This document shows, one piece after another, positions 24,437 through 33,551 of a DNA stretch of 64,000 nucleotides. The translations under genes and the position numbers were made by a program. The notes below the pieces were generated by a model, which was given only the letters and a program-made list of their open reading frames with translations, was not told the origin of the DNA and did not search any database. Position 1 is the stretch's first letter; every line of letters starts with the position of its first letter. Source of the stretch: Crocinitomicaceae bacterium (GTDB lineage: Bacteria > Bacteroidota > Bacteroidia > Flavobacteriales_D > Crocinitomicaceae); the NCBI GenBank assembly GCA_029252405.1, contig JAQXBM010000008.1:56859-120858 (forward strand). Reading direction: 5' to 3'.

Positions 24437-25816
24437 ATGAAAAATCTTTTCACAACTACCCTATTTTTAGCACTCGCCTTAGGATCTTTCGCTCAATATG
24501 GGCAACTCCCAAATGGCGGATTCGAAAACTGGTCAAACGATACTCTTTACGATTACCCAACTGATTGGAACAATGCAAACGTGGAAAATTTCCAAGGAAT
24601 ACCAACCGTGTTTCAATCAACTGACGCGCAAGATGGTACCTATTCTTGTGAATTGACTGCAGAATTAGCAGGACAACAAGACACCGTTTTCGGGTACGTA
24701 ATGCATGGATATACTGGCCCAACTGGTCCTTCTGCAGGGATTGCCTACAACATCAACTTTAATGAAATGCAGTACTACTACAAATGTGATCTGGCAGTAG
24801 GTGATACATTGTTCGTTATTGCTACGCGATTCATCGCTGGTGTTCCCGTAACTACGGCAGTTGTCGAAGCGGCAACAGGCACGGCTTCAACTTGGACCGC
24901 TGGAACTGTTTCCTTTCCAAATGGAGCGCAAGATGAATTATTTATCGGTTTTGTTTTAGGAAATCCTTTTGGAACGAGCACTCCTAGTCCAGGTTCATGG
25001 GCGAGAGTTGACAACGTAACGATGCACAATGCTGGAATCCCCGTGACAAATGTGCCTGACCCTAGTTTTGAGAATTGGAGCTCAGTCAGCACTGAAGATC
25101 CTGATGATTGGTATACTTTGAACCCAATATTGAGTGCGTTAGCAGCCGAGAACGCGGTTAAAACAACGGACGCAAATACTGGAACATATGCTATTGAAAT
25201 GACAACGATCCAACCAGTACCAGGTGGTGACACGATTCAATCGTTTTTATCGAATGGAGCGATCGATCTTTTCTCTTCGAATCCATTTCAGGCGGCACCT
25301 TACAATGCCAATCCAACAGCTTTGACAGGCGCTTACAAGTATGCACCGTCATCACTCGATCAAGGTTTCATCCAATTGACTTTCCTTGAAAATGGAACAC
25401 CAATTGGCTTTGAAACGCAAGCATTCAATAGTGCGGCTTCGTGGCAAACCTTTAATTTACCGATTACGATTGTTGGAACTCCAGATTCCATGTCCTTAAT
25501 CGCTTTTTCAGGAGACAACCAAGGATCCGTCCTTCACTTGGATGATCTAGCCTTTAGCGGTGGAAATGTTAGTTTGGATGAATTCAGTTCGATGAATGTT
25601 GATATATACCCGAATCCTGCAACAACTTCTGTCATGATTAAAGCTGAAGGAAGCTACACGTATTCAATTGTAAATCTCTCAGGACAAGAAGTAGTATCGC
25701 AAAACGATGCAAACGGTGCGATCGAATTAGACATTAGCGCGCTCTCAAGTGGAGCATATTTTGTAGAAATCAGCAATGAGTACAATACAGAATCTCATAA
25801 GTTGATTGTTGAGTAG
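24437..25816 (+). CDS. T9SS protein with two tandem jelly-roll-like modules
   Basis: 459 residues with a signal peptide ending GSFAQ. Two homologous modules begin with the same signature: GGFENWSNDTLYDYPTDWNN near residue 28 and SFENWSSVSTEDPDDWYTLN near residue 212. Each runs about 180 residues of beta-strands, PCMD/carbohydrate-binding-like in look. The last ~80 residues are a type A T9SS sorting domain (VDIYPNPATTSVMIKAEG, GAYFVEISNEY, ending IVE). Probably a secreted or surface-anchored adhesin or glycan-binding protein; the ligand is unknown. Downstream is a strong terminator. Confidence 0.85.
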   Translation: MKNLFTTTLFLALALGSFAQYGQLPNGGFENWSNDTLYDYPTDWNNANVENFQGIPTVFQSTDAQDGTYSCELTAELAGQQDTVFGYVMHGYTGPTGPSAGIAYNINFNEMQYYYKCDLAVGDTLFVIATRFIAGVPVTTAVVEAATGTASTWTAGTVSFPNGAQDELFIGFVLGNPFGTSTPSPGSWARVDNVTMHNAGIPVTNVPDPSFENWSSVSTEDPDDWYTLNPILSALAAENAVKTTDANTGTYAIEMTTIQPVPGGDTIQSFLSNGAIDLFSSNPFQAAPYNANPTALTGAYKYAPSSLDQGFIQLTFLENGTPIGFETQAFNSAASWQTFNLPITIVGTPDSMSLIAFSGDNQGSVLHLDDLAFSGGNVSLDEFSSMNVDIYPNPATTSVMIKAEGSYTYSIVNLSGQEVVSQNDANGAIELDISALSSGAYFVEISNEYNTESHKLIVE

Positions 25817-25836
25817 TATACTTTAGAAGTTACGAG

Positions 25837-25871
25837 AAAGGGAGCTGGTTTATCTAGCTCCCTTTTTTTTG
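25837..25871. terminator. intrinsic terminator between convergent genes
   Basis: A 10-bp perfect stem (25837-25846 with 25856-25865) and a 9-nt loop, with an eight-base T-run on the plus strand right after. It ends the T9SS gene and may also serve the minus-strand prohibitin-like gene. Confidence 0.9.
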
Positions 25872-25916
25872 GATCAATCTTTCGAGGTTTAGTCGATGTA
25901 ATATATCAGTGTGCGA

Positions 25917-26816
25917 TCACTTTTCAAAATCGCTCAAACTAATGCCGTTTCCACCTAAAACAATCGGTGTTTTACCGTCAGTAACAATGATTTTAGAGTT
26001 TGATTTCAATGCTTCAGCACTCAGCTCAATGGCTTTCAATTTCAACAACTGATCCGTAATGGTTGAATTCTCCAATTCTTGTCTTTTCTTTTCAGCTTCG
26101 GCAGCAACGATAATTCTCTCGGCCTCCAACTTTTGTTTTTCAAGCGCAAATTCTAAATCCAATCTACTTTTACTGATTTCCAATTCCTTTTCCTTTAGAC
26201 CTCTTTCAAGTTCAAAATCCAGCCGTTCTCTCGACGCCTTGTTTTCAACTGTTGTTCTTTTAGCAATTTCCTCCGCCTTGAGTCGCTCTTGAATGGTGGC
26301 TACAATGCCCTGCGGAAGTGTAAAATCCTTCAAAATTACACTTTCCATTACGATTCCGCGGTCCGTGAGAATACTATCCATTGCTAACATCAAATTTGCT
26401 TCGATCATTGTTCTGGCAGGAATCAATTCTTGTGCTTCATAATTCAACCCAATTTTTCGCAGATTGGTTTCTATGTAATCATCGATCAACAAGCTTTCAT
26501 ATTTAGGCCCATAGTTCTTGTGTATTTCAAGAATATCGCTTTGTCTCACATGATAAAGTATCGTAACATCAGCATCCACATAAATGCCTTCTTTCGAATG
26601 AAAGTGGAACTCTTTGTTGTGATTGATTGTTCTGGTTTCGTAGCGGACCACGTACCTGAAAACTTTCGGCGCATAGTGATGCGCACCTGGTTCTAAGAGC
26701 TCGGGTTTAATCTTTCCGAATTTAACATCTACCCCTACCTCACCTGGTCGTATTATGGTGCAACTTTGAATAATAAAAAGAGTGATGACAAAGCAAGATA
26801 GATAGAAAATTTTCAT
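25917..26816 (-). CDS. SPFH/prohibitin-domain lipoprotein
   Basis: 299 residues from the ATG at 26816, where a lipoprotein signal starts (lipobox IIQSC, Cys19); a longer frame from 26864 lacks support. The SPFH domain spans about 20-180 (IIRPGEVGVDVKFGKI, RYETRTINHNKEFHF, VDADVTILYHV). A long charged coiled coil follows (EERLKAEEIAKR to EAEKKRQELE, ~185-265) and the end is GISLSDFEK. SPFH proteins form large membrane-linked oligomers. A lipid-anchored, probably periplasmic form replaces the usual membrane helix. No partner protease gene is adjacent. Confidence 0.85.
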   Translation of the reverse strand: MKIFYLSCFVITLFIIQSCTIIRPGEVGVDVKFGKIKPELLEPGAHHYAPKVFRYVVRYETRTINHNKEFHFHSKEGIYVDADVTILYHVRQSDILEIHKNYGPKYESLLIDDYIETNLRKIGLNYEAQELIPARTMIEANLMLAMDSILTDRGIVMESVILKDFTLPQGIVATIQERLKAEEIAKRTTVENKASRERLDFELERGLKEKELEISKSRLDLEFALEKQKLEAERIIVAAEAEKKRQELENSTITDQLLKLKAIELSAEALKSNSKIIVTDGKTPIVLGGNGISLSDFEK

Positions 26817-27063
26817 GGCAATTCGGTTTAAAATTAGATTGTTTAAGTCAATTTCGAAGTTCAAAATCGACTCAAACGGTGCAACAACCGTGCCGTGTTA
26901 ACAAAAAATTAACAATTGTAATCGTACAATATCGTCAGGACTAATGCCGAGAATGGGCACAAGAATCAGTGTGCTGTGATTTGGGAGAGACTAAATCAAA
27001 TGGAAATACCATGCCTTAAAATCACTTGAAAAGTTCAGGCAAAATACGATGGAAACGATCTGT

Positions 27064-28032
27064 TTATAGCTCGCGATTCATCAAGAAAGCAGCCAACCCA
27101 ATCAACTTTTGTTTTTTGGAATCATCCACCTTGATTTTCGCAAGGGAAGTCAGCGCGATGTCGTAATGCTCTTGCATTCTTGCCTCACAAATAGAGCGAA
27201 CATTCAGTTGGTCAAATAAGCGACGTGTGCGATCAACTTTGAGCACCAAATTCTGTTCTTTTTGGAGCTGCTTCATTACTTCCAATTGCTCCTTTGTGGC
27301 ACCTTTGATGGCTGTTAAATGGAGCATTGTTTTCTTATTGGCGATTACATCTCCCCCAACTTGCTTCCCGAATTTATCAGGATCAGCGTAAAGGTCTAAA
27401 ATGTCATCTTGAATCTGGAAAGCAATTCCAATGTGTTGTCCGAAATCGTAAATGGCGTCGCGGTCAGATTTGTTAGCTTCAGCGACAATGGCTCCAATTT
27501 CGAGGGCGCATCCCAATAAAACCGAAGTCTTCAATCGAATCATTTCGATGTACTCATCAATGGAAACATCTGATCGCTCTTCGAAATCCATGTCCAATTG
27601 TTGACCTTCACATACTTCTATCGCTGTTTTATTGAACAATTGGAATGCGTCAGGAAGCAATTTCGCCTCTATCTTTCCGAGCAATTGATATGCCTTGATC
27701 ATCAACACATCGCCCGATAAAATCGCAACATCGCGGTTCCACTTTTCGTGAACTGTCGCTTGATTTCTTCTGAGCGGTGCTTCGTCCATGATATCATCAT
27801 GAATCAAGGTAAAATTGTGAAACACCTCAATGCACAAGGCCTGAGGCAATGCTTTTTCAACACTTGAGTCGAATAATTCTGCACTTAACAAGGTCAACAT
27901 TGGGCGAATTCGCTTCCCTCCGATTTGAAGGAAATAACGAAGTGGATCGTACAACTTCTCAGGAGAAAGTGGCAAATCAATCTTGCTCAATTCTCCATCG
28001 ATGAGCGCTGTATATTTTTGAAGTTCGTTCAT
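27064..28032 (-). CDS. polyprenyl diphosphate synthase
   Basis: 322 residues, all helical. Both aspartate-rich motifs are complete: [14 protein letters not shown] (DDxxD at 79-83) and [13 protein letters not shown] near residue 210. GGKRIRP near residue 40 also fits. It elongates allylic diphosphates with isopentenyl diphosphate; two small residues upstream of the first motif suggest a longer chain than farnesyl, but length cannot be fixed. Products serve quinones, undecaprenyl-type lipids or carotenoids, and might also feed the UbiA enzyme at 12339. Its ATG overlaps the rfbA stop (ATGA). Confidence 0.92.
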   Translation of the reverse strand: MNELQKYTALIDGELSKIDLPLSPEKLYDPLRYFLQIGGKRIRPMLTLLSAELFDSSVEKALPQALCIEVFHNFTLIHDDIMDEAPLRRNQATVHEKWNRDVAILSGDVLMIKAYQLLGKIEAKLLPDAFQLFNKTAIEVCEGQQLDMDFEERSDVSIDEYIEMIRLKTSVLLGCALEIGAIVAEANKSDRDAIYDFGQHIGIAFQIQDDILDLYADPDKFGKQVGGDVIANKKTMLHLTAIKGATKEQLEVMKQLQKEQNLVLKVDRTRRLFDQLNVRSICEARMQEHYDIALTSLAKIKVDDSKKQKLIGLAAFLMNREL

Positions 28033-28889
28033 GAAAGGATACTCATCAAGTAATTACCATATCCACTTTTCAAAAGCGGTTTTGCGAGTTCTTCTAACTG
28101 CTCTGCAGAAATGAATCCACTGCGGTACGCAACTTCTTCGATGCAGCCAATCTTCAAACCTTGTCTCTCTTCAATCACTTGAACGAATTGTCCTGCCTGC
28201 ATCAGTGATGGGAATGTTCCAGTATCGAGCCAAGCTGTTCCGCGATTCATCACCGCGACTTTCAATTGACCTCGACGTAAATATTCGGCATTCACATCAG
28301 TAATTTCATATTCACCTCTCGCAGAAGGCTCTAATTTTTTGGCAATATCAACCACCGAATTATCGTAGAAATACAATCCAGGAACGGCAAAGTTCGACTT
28401 AGGATTGGTTGGTTTTTCCTCAATTGAAATCGCTTTCATGTTGTCATCAAACTCAACAACACCATAGCGCTCTGGGTCACTCACGTGATAAGCGTATACC
28501 ACTCCTCCAGTTGGATCAGCGTTCTCTTTCAACAAGTTCCCCATTCCGGCTCCATAGAAGATATTGTCACCCAAAATGAGCGCCACTTTATCATCTCCGA
28601 TAAACTCTTCACCGATAACAAATGCTTGCGCCAATCCATTCGGAATTACTTGCTCCGCATATTCGAAATTACATCCGAGATTCTTTCCATCGCCCAACAA
28701 TTTCTTGAAATTCGGAAGGTCGTGAGGAGTTGAAATGATTAGAATATCCTTGATTCCTGCCGCCATCAAAACGGAAAGCGGATAGTAAATCATCGGTTTA
28801 TCGTAAATAGGCATGAGTTGTTTACTCACTGCAAGCGTTAATGGATGTAAACGAGTTCCTGATCCACCAGCAAGAATAATTCCTTTCAT
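28029..28889 (-). CDS. rfbA: glucose-1-phosphate thymidylyltransferase
   Basis: 286 residues, standard. The nucleotidyl-transferase signature [20 protein letters not shown] and [15 protein letters not shown] are intact, as are [10 protein letters not shown] and [17 protein letters not shown]. It makes dTDP-glucose from glucose-1-phosphate and dTTP, the first step to dTDP-rhamnose and related surface sugars. Unusually, it is not beside rfbB, C or D here but is coupled to a polyprenyl synthase. The downstream dTDP-sugar genes must lie elsewhere. Confidence 0.95.
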   Translation of the reverse strand: MKGIILAGGSGTRLHPLTLAVSKQLMPIYDKPMIYYPLSVLMAAGIKDILIISTPHDLPNFKKLLGDGKNLGCNFEYAEQVIPNGLAQAFVIGEEFIGDDKVALILGDNIFYGAGMGNLLKENADPTGGVVYAYHVSDPERYGVVEFDDNMKAISIEEKPTNPKSNFAVPGLYFYDNSVVDIAKKLEPSARGEYEITDVNAEYLRRGQLKVAVMNRGTAWLDTGTFPSLMQAGQFVQVIEERQGLKIGCIEEVAYRSGFISAEQLEELAKPLLKSGYGNYLMSILS

Positions 28890-29015
28890 ATTGATAATCG
28901 TTTGCGCTAAAGATATTCAAACCTGAGTTCCCCTCCAATATCCATTGCGAATTCTTTTAGAGATTTGCTTTTCCATGAGAAAGTCGGACTTCGAGAACCT
29001 CTGTCCTCAGGTTTC

Positions 29016-31673
29016 TTATTCGGAAGTCTCCGAACCTGGTCCTTCCTTCGGATGAGGGAATACATCAACGTCGTCCCAATCCAAATCACTTTCTTCACTG
29101 TAAGCATCAAAGAACGGCTCTTCGAATGATTTTGTCGTCAACCTGTGTTCCAAAGATAAGAGCAGACTTGGAAGTAAAACTAAGTTGGTAATCATCGCGA
29201 TTAACAGTGTCAATGAAACCAATAAACCAAGTGCTTGTGTTCCTCCAAATTGCGAGAAACTGAACATTGAGAATCCGCAGAACAAAACGATCGAAGTGTA
29301 GAACATTCCCAGTCCCGCTTCTCGAATCGCCATCATTACACATTCTTTCAAATCCCACTGCTTCGATTTTAATTCGAGGCGATATTTGGCCAGATAGTGA
29401 ATGGTGTCATCTACCGAAATTCCGAAGGCAATACTAAATACAAGTAACGTTGAAGGTTTCAAAGGAATCCCGAACCATCCCATAATTCCCGCTGTAAACA
29501 AGAGAGGAATAAAGTTAGGAATCAAGGAAACCATCACCATTCTCCAGGAACGGAATAAGATCGACATCAGAATTGCAATTGCCAAGATGGCGAACACCAA
29601 ACTTGTCAAGAGGTTCATCACCAAATACTTTGTTCCTTCTGATGCTACGCGTGATGCACCCGTTACGGTAACATCGTAATACTCTGTGTCAATTGCAGTG
29701 CGCAGCTTTTCCTTGAATCCTTTTTTACCAAATTCTTTTTTGATTGACTCTGGATCCATATCAAAAGCCTCAACTTTCGCGTCATCGCCGTCGGCAATAA
29801 TATCAGTCAAAGCGTTGAATACTGCAGGGTGCTCAAAGACAATTGAATCGTAGTATTTTTTCTTCTTTTTGACTGTCGCCAAACGGTAGAACTTTTCAAG
29901 TTGTTTCTTGTCTGGGTTTAAAATGTCATCCATTTGGACTTCCATCGAATCCACAATGTCACTTACTTCGTAAGATCCGATATCCATCATTTGTGATCGG
30001 ATGCGGAGCACTCGGTTCGATGTATCAATGAATTCATTCAAGGCCATTCCAGCGTTGTTCGAATTCGTCACGAAAGAGCTATCAATGTAGTTTTTAAGTA
30101 CCCTAAGTTTTCGCTTGCTTGTAATCAACCTAAACTCCTCCACATCGTTGTCGTTATAGGCCATGTTCGCACCTTTCAGCACATCAACAAACGAGATGAA
30201 ACGTGTGAATAATGTATCCTCAGAGTAGCGACGCTGAATGCTATCCACCGCAACTAAGGTGTGCTTTTTCTGCAAACGACTGTTCTCTTTGTAGTCGATC
30301 ATCACCTCAAACGGAATCGATCCACCAAAGTTCTTTTCAATGAATTGAACGTCTTTCAAAATCTGGTCACCGGCAGGTAAATCACCCGTTAAGTTTCCTG
30401 TTGCTTTGATGCGCGTCATTCCAATAATACTGAAGACAACTACAGCAAGTGTAACGACGTATACCCATTTTCTGTGATTCCCAGCAATGTGCACAAGGTT
30501 ATTGAGTAGGCCAACCGCTAATTTTCGATCCAAATGCTTCAGGTGCTTTTCGCGAGGTTTTTTCGAGAACGATAACACGATTGGAAGGATACAAATCGAT
30601 AAGATGAAAACCAGAATAATGTTCAAGGAAGCACTAATCCCGAATTCGATCAGTTTCGGCGAGTTCGTTGTGATGAAGGTCAAGAAACCGAGTGATGTCG
30701 TTAAATTCGTAAGGAAGGTTGCTGTTCCAATTTTGCGAATTACACGCGTCAGTGCTTTGACTTTGTTTCCGTGATCTTTGACTTCCTGATGGTACTTGGT
30801 GAGCAGGAAGATACAGTTAGGAATTCCAATCACAATCATTAGTGGAGGAATCAAGGCCATGATAATCGTAAGGTCGAAACCAAGTGCTCCGATCAAACCG
30901 ATTGACCAAATAACGGCCACCGCTACAACGAGAATACAGATAAATACGACTCGTAGCGAACGGAAAAAGAGGTACAATAAGAGCGAAGTCACTAAGAGTA
31001 ACAGCCCTACAAATAAGTACATTTCCTTTACAACACGCTTTCCGATAATTACCCGCAAGTGAGGCAATCCTGCGAATTTCGCATGACCCAATTCTTGTTC
31101 GTACGAAGAAGCTAAATTCTCAATATCTAAAACGACGTTTGCCTTTTGTTGATCCAAGAGGAATCGGCCGTCAATCTCAACCATCATCAAAGAAGCGTTC
31201 TCATCATTGAAGAGAAGGTCTTTGTACATGGGATTTTCCCTGATTTCCCGCTGAATAGAATCTATGGATTTCTCCTTGTACGTGACATCTGAGAATACGC
31301 GATGAGCGTCAAACTTGCCCTTCTCGCGATTGTTGTAGATTGTGAAAAGATTCGCTTCAGAAACGACAGACTCCACTCCATCTAGCTGTAAGATAGAATC
31401 TCCAAGTTCTTTCCATTTGCGAAAACGATCTTCGGTGTACAGTGAATCTGTTTGAATTCCAATCACCAGAACACCGCCATCTTCGCCGAACATCTCTTGA
31501 AAACGCTCGTAATCGATACTTGCTTGAGCTGATTTTGGCAGAAGAACACCGTATCGGTTATCCAACTTCAATCCAGTCACGGCATTGTAACCAAGAAACA
31601 CAGTAAGAAGTGTCAATAATCCAATGATTATTAATCGATTCCTTAAAATTAGATTAGCAATAAATTGCCACAT
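29016..31673 (-). CDS. RND/MMPL-family membrane exporter
   Basis: 885 residues with 12 predicted membrane helices in two repeats, each with a large periplasmic loop after its first helix. Helical blocks are around 10-30, 215-370, 405-425 and 680-860, with YQ/DTIHYL-type polar residues in the middle helices (SVDDTIHYLAKYR). This matches predicted RND-superfamily exporters of the MMPL/HpnN type that move lipids or hydrophobic compounds. The C-terminal tail is acidic (SEESDLDWDDVDVF). A TACCTTTG promoter box lies at 31710-31703. Substrate unknown. Confidence 0.87.
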   Translation of the reverse strand: MWQFIANLILRNRLIIIGLLTLLTVFLGYNAVTGLKLDNRYGVLLPKSAQASIDYERFQEMFGEDGGVLVIGIQTDSLYTEDRFRKWKELGDSILQLDGVESVVSEANLFTIYNNREKGKFDAHRVFSDVTYKEKSIDSIQREIRENPMYKDLLFNDENASLMMVEIDGRFLLDQQKANVVLDIENLASSYEQELGHAKFAGLPHLRVIIGKRVVKEMYLFVGLLLLVTSLLLYLFFRSLRVVFICILVVAVAVIWSIGLIGALGFDLTIIMALIPPLMIVIGIPNCIFLLTKYHQEVKDHGNKVKALTRVIRKIGTATFLTNLTTSLGFLTFITTNSPKLIEFGISASLNIILVFILSICILPIVLSFSKKPREKHLKHLDRKLAVGLLNNLVHIAGNHRKWVYVVTLAVVVFSIIGMTRIKATGNLTGDLPAGDQILKDVQFIEKNFGGSIPFEVMIDYKENSRLQKKHTLVAVDSIQRRYSEDTLFTRFISFVDVLKGANMAYNDNDVEEFRLITSKRKLRVLKNYIDSSFVTNSNNAGMALNEFIDTSNRVLRIRSQMMDIGSYEVSDIVDSMEVQMDDILNPDKKQLEKFYRLATVKKKKKYYDSIVFEHPAVFNALTDIIADGDDAKVEAFDMDPESIKKEFGKKGFKEKLRTAIDTEYYDVTVTGASRVASEGTKYLVMNLLTSLVFAILAIAILMSILFRSWRMVMVSLIPNFIPLLFTAGIMGWFGIPLKPSTLLVFSIAFGISVDDTIHYLAKYRLELKSKQWDLKECVMMAIREAGLGMFYTSIVLFCGFSMFSFSQFGGTQALGLLVSLTLLIAMITNLVLLPSLLLSLEHRLTTKSFEEPFFDAYSEESDLDWDDVDVFPHPKEGPGSETSE

Positions 31674-31702
31674 AAATGTCTGGTTTCCTTTTTACGAAAG
31701 CA

Positions 31703-31710
31703 CAAAGGTA
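31703..31710 (-). promoter_or_regulatory. TAnnTTTG -7 box for the RND exporter gene
   Basis: The minus strand reads TACCTTTG, about 30 nt upstream of the ATG at 31673. Confidence 0.6.
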
Positions 31711-31928
31711 CTATAATATATTCGGGGACAAAGAAATTGAGGGTTCAATAAATGCCCTGAAACTCCAACTAGAGAAGGAAGTAAGGCGGAAATCGAAGGC
31801 GCAAATTCGTGTGTCTCCCAAGGCTGTTGAATCGTAGGCGCGCATAGTGAAAAATGAGATCAATTTTGGGGCTATTTGCTTAACAAAAGATTAACATTCT
31901 TTGGAGATTTGACGAGGGGAGAAAACAA

Positions 31929-31960
31929 AAAAAGGAGCACCCATTTGGACACCCCTTTTT
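31929..31960 (-). terminator. intrinsic terminator after the SRPBCC gene
   Basis: The minus strand forms a 14-bp stem with some G-T pairs and a 4-nt loop (31929-31942 with 31947-31960), ending in a T-run. The remaining ~220 bp up to the exporter promoter (31711-31928) shows no open frame or structure that I can support. Confidence 0.85.
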
Positions 31961-31978
31961 CTTCTACAAAATTTCGTT

Positions 31979-32569
31979 CTAAGCTGCTTTCTTTTGCTTC
32001 TTTTCAAATTCTGCAATGCGTGCTTGTTTCACTGCGGACGGAACACCGGTCTCAGCGTAAACTTTCGCATCATTCAAGACCATTTCAAGTGTTTCACCCA
32101 TTTTCTTCTTCATCATTCCTCGCATCATTGTCCCCATGAGTCCTTTGGTTGAAAATCGCCCTTTCATGACTAGCTTTGATTTGCTTTCGCTGATTGGAAC
32201 AACTGTCCAAGTATTCTCCGCTAACACCATAAAGCCTGGCATTCCTTCAACAACTTCATACGATAAGGTTTTATTATCAATGCTGTAATTCGTCAATTTC
32301 TCAGCAATGCTACTGAAACCTTTAACGTTCACAGCACACGATCGATTACTGCATACTGCACCTTCAAACTCACTCTTCCCAGATCCCTCTGCGTGATCAA
32401 CATTTGAAGACCATTTGTAAACTTCTACGAATCCCGGTCCAACCATCTCCCATAGTTGTTCCGCCGAAACATTAATTTCAATTTCTCTGTCTACGTTAAA
32501 CTCTTTTTGTGCCATAACTGCTGTGTTAAGTGTTAATAAAATCGCTAATGTTCTAAATACATTTTTCAT
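31979..32569 (-). CDS. secreted SRPBCC-fold protein
   Basis: 196 residues with a signal peptide ending AVMAQ. The helix-grip fold pattern of polyketide-cyclase/START-like proteins is visible: REIEINVSAEQLWEMVGPGF at the start, VYKWSSNVDHAEG, a strand ENTWTVVPISESKSKLVMKG and a long C-terminal helix (MGETLEMVLNDAKVYAE). Such proteins bind hydrophobic ligands. The Met-rich GLMGTMMRGMMKKKMG loop is unusual. The AraC regulator gene lies just upstream on the same strand and is a likely regulator (inference). Confidence 0.8.
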   Translation of the reverse strand: MKNVFRTLAILLTLNTAVMAQKEFNVDREIEINVSAEQLWEMVGPGFVEVYKWSSNVDHAEGSGKSEFEGAVCSNRSCAVNVKGFSSIAEKLTNYSIDNKTLSYEVVEGMPGFMVLAENTWTVVPISESKSKLVMKGRFSTKGLMGTMMRGMMKKKMGETLEMVLNDAKVYAETGVPSAVKQARIAEFEKKQKKAA

Positions 32570-32641
32570 ATCGCTCTTTTTAAATTAGTACGATACAAAG
32601 GTCAGCGATAGGCAGGCAAAAAACTTTCTGTTTTTGTTCGA

Positions 32642-33487
32642 TTAATTGCTCATTTTGTCCAATCTGAACTTTTTGGGCGAGACATTATACTTCTGATTGA
32701 AGCTTGCCGAAAAGGTTGTAGGATCTTGAAAGCCCGACTCGTACGCAACGTCTGTACTGGATAAATCTGAGCAGACCAAGCGTGATGCCGCATGTTCCAA
32801 CCTTCGATTTTTGATGAATCGCGCTGGCGTATCTCCGAATACTTTTTGAAATTCTCGCTTGAAAGAAGACAGACTCATGTTGCAAATAAACGCCAGTTGA
32901 TCGATGCTCAATTGATTGAAAATATTCTGCTCCACCGCTTTCTTAAATCGAACATTGACAGGTGTAAAAATCTCAGATAAGAGTTTTCGGATGTTTTGGT
33001 GATTTTCCGACTTCAGCAAAATCATCATTAGTTCTTTCAATTTGAGGATTCCCAATTCTTCATCCACCACTTCGGGATCTTCAAAATAGACCAAAAGACT
33101 GCTCATGTATTGTTCGACCAGCTTGTTCGCGATCAGTTTTTTAGGCTGCTCATCACTTCCGACATTCTCTAAAAACGAAGGCACCTCATCCTTGTAGATT
33201 GTCTTCAGAAGATCTGGATACAAATACACAGCAATCGCCTCACATTCATCCGTATCTCCTGTTGGGAGGTAACGCTGAACGAAATTGCTGCAATTTTTTA
33301 TGATGGCGTCTTTCTCACTAAGCTGATGTAATCCACGGGAGTCGTAGCTAAGCATCTTCCCATTGACCATGTAGAAAAAACACGCAAATTCCTGAAAGGA
33401 ACCATCCATGTCCAGTGGCGTTTTGAACCGCGCCTTCTGAAACAGAGGCATTCCTTTGAATTCGATTACTTTGCTGTCTAAAACCAT
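32642..33487 (-). CDS. AraC-family transcriptional regulator
   Basis: 281 residues. An N-terminal ~130-residue sensing region resembling the ExsA-like type (FFYMVNGKMLSYDSRGLHQL) precedes the C-terminal pair of helix-turn-helix motifs: SIDQLAFICNMSLSSFKREF and STDVAYESGFQDPTTFSASF. These are followed by the typical end NVSPKKFRLDK. Such proteins activate nearby or distant genes on binding a ligand or partner. Next to it is the SRPBCC gene on the same strand. Confidence 0.92.
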   Translation of the reverse strand: MVLDSKVIEFKGMPLFQKARFKTPLDMDGSFQEFACFFYMVNGKMLSYDSRGLHQLSEKDAIIKNCSNFVQRYLPTGDTDECEAIAVYLYPDLLKTIYKDEVPSFLENVGSDEQPKKLIANKLVEQYMSSLLVYFEDPEVVDEELGILKLKELMMILLKSENHQNIRKLLSEIFTPVNVRFKKAVEQNIFNQLSIDQLAFICNMSLSSFKREFQKVFGDTPARFIKNRRLEHAASRLVCSDLSSTDVAYESGFQDPTTFSASFNQKYNVSPKKFRLDKMSN

Positions 33488-33551
33488 GTGTCAGTTTTAA
33501 ACAAAATAGCACATTTACACTTTCTGAAAAAGTCCAAATTGATTCAAAGGA

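Noticed and set aside
26865..27063. Spacer between the prohibitin-like and polyprenyl synthase genes checked for a small RNA or tRNA.
   Set aside because: No cloverleaf, strong hairpin or promoter-terminator pair could be supported.
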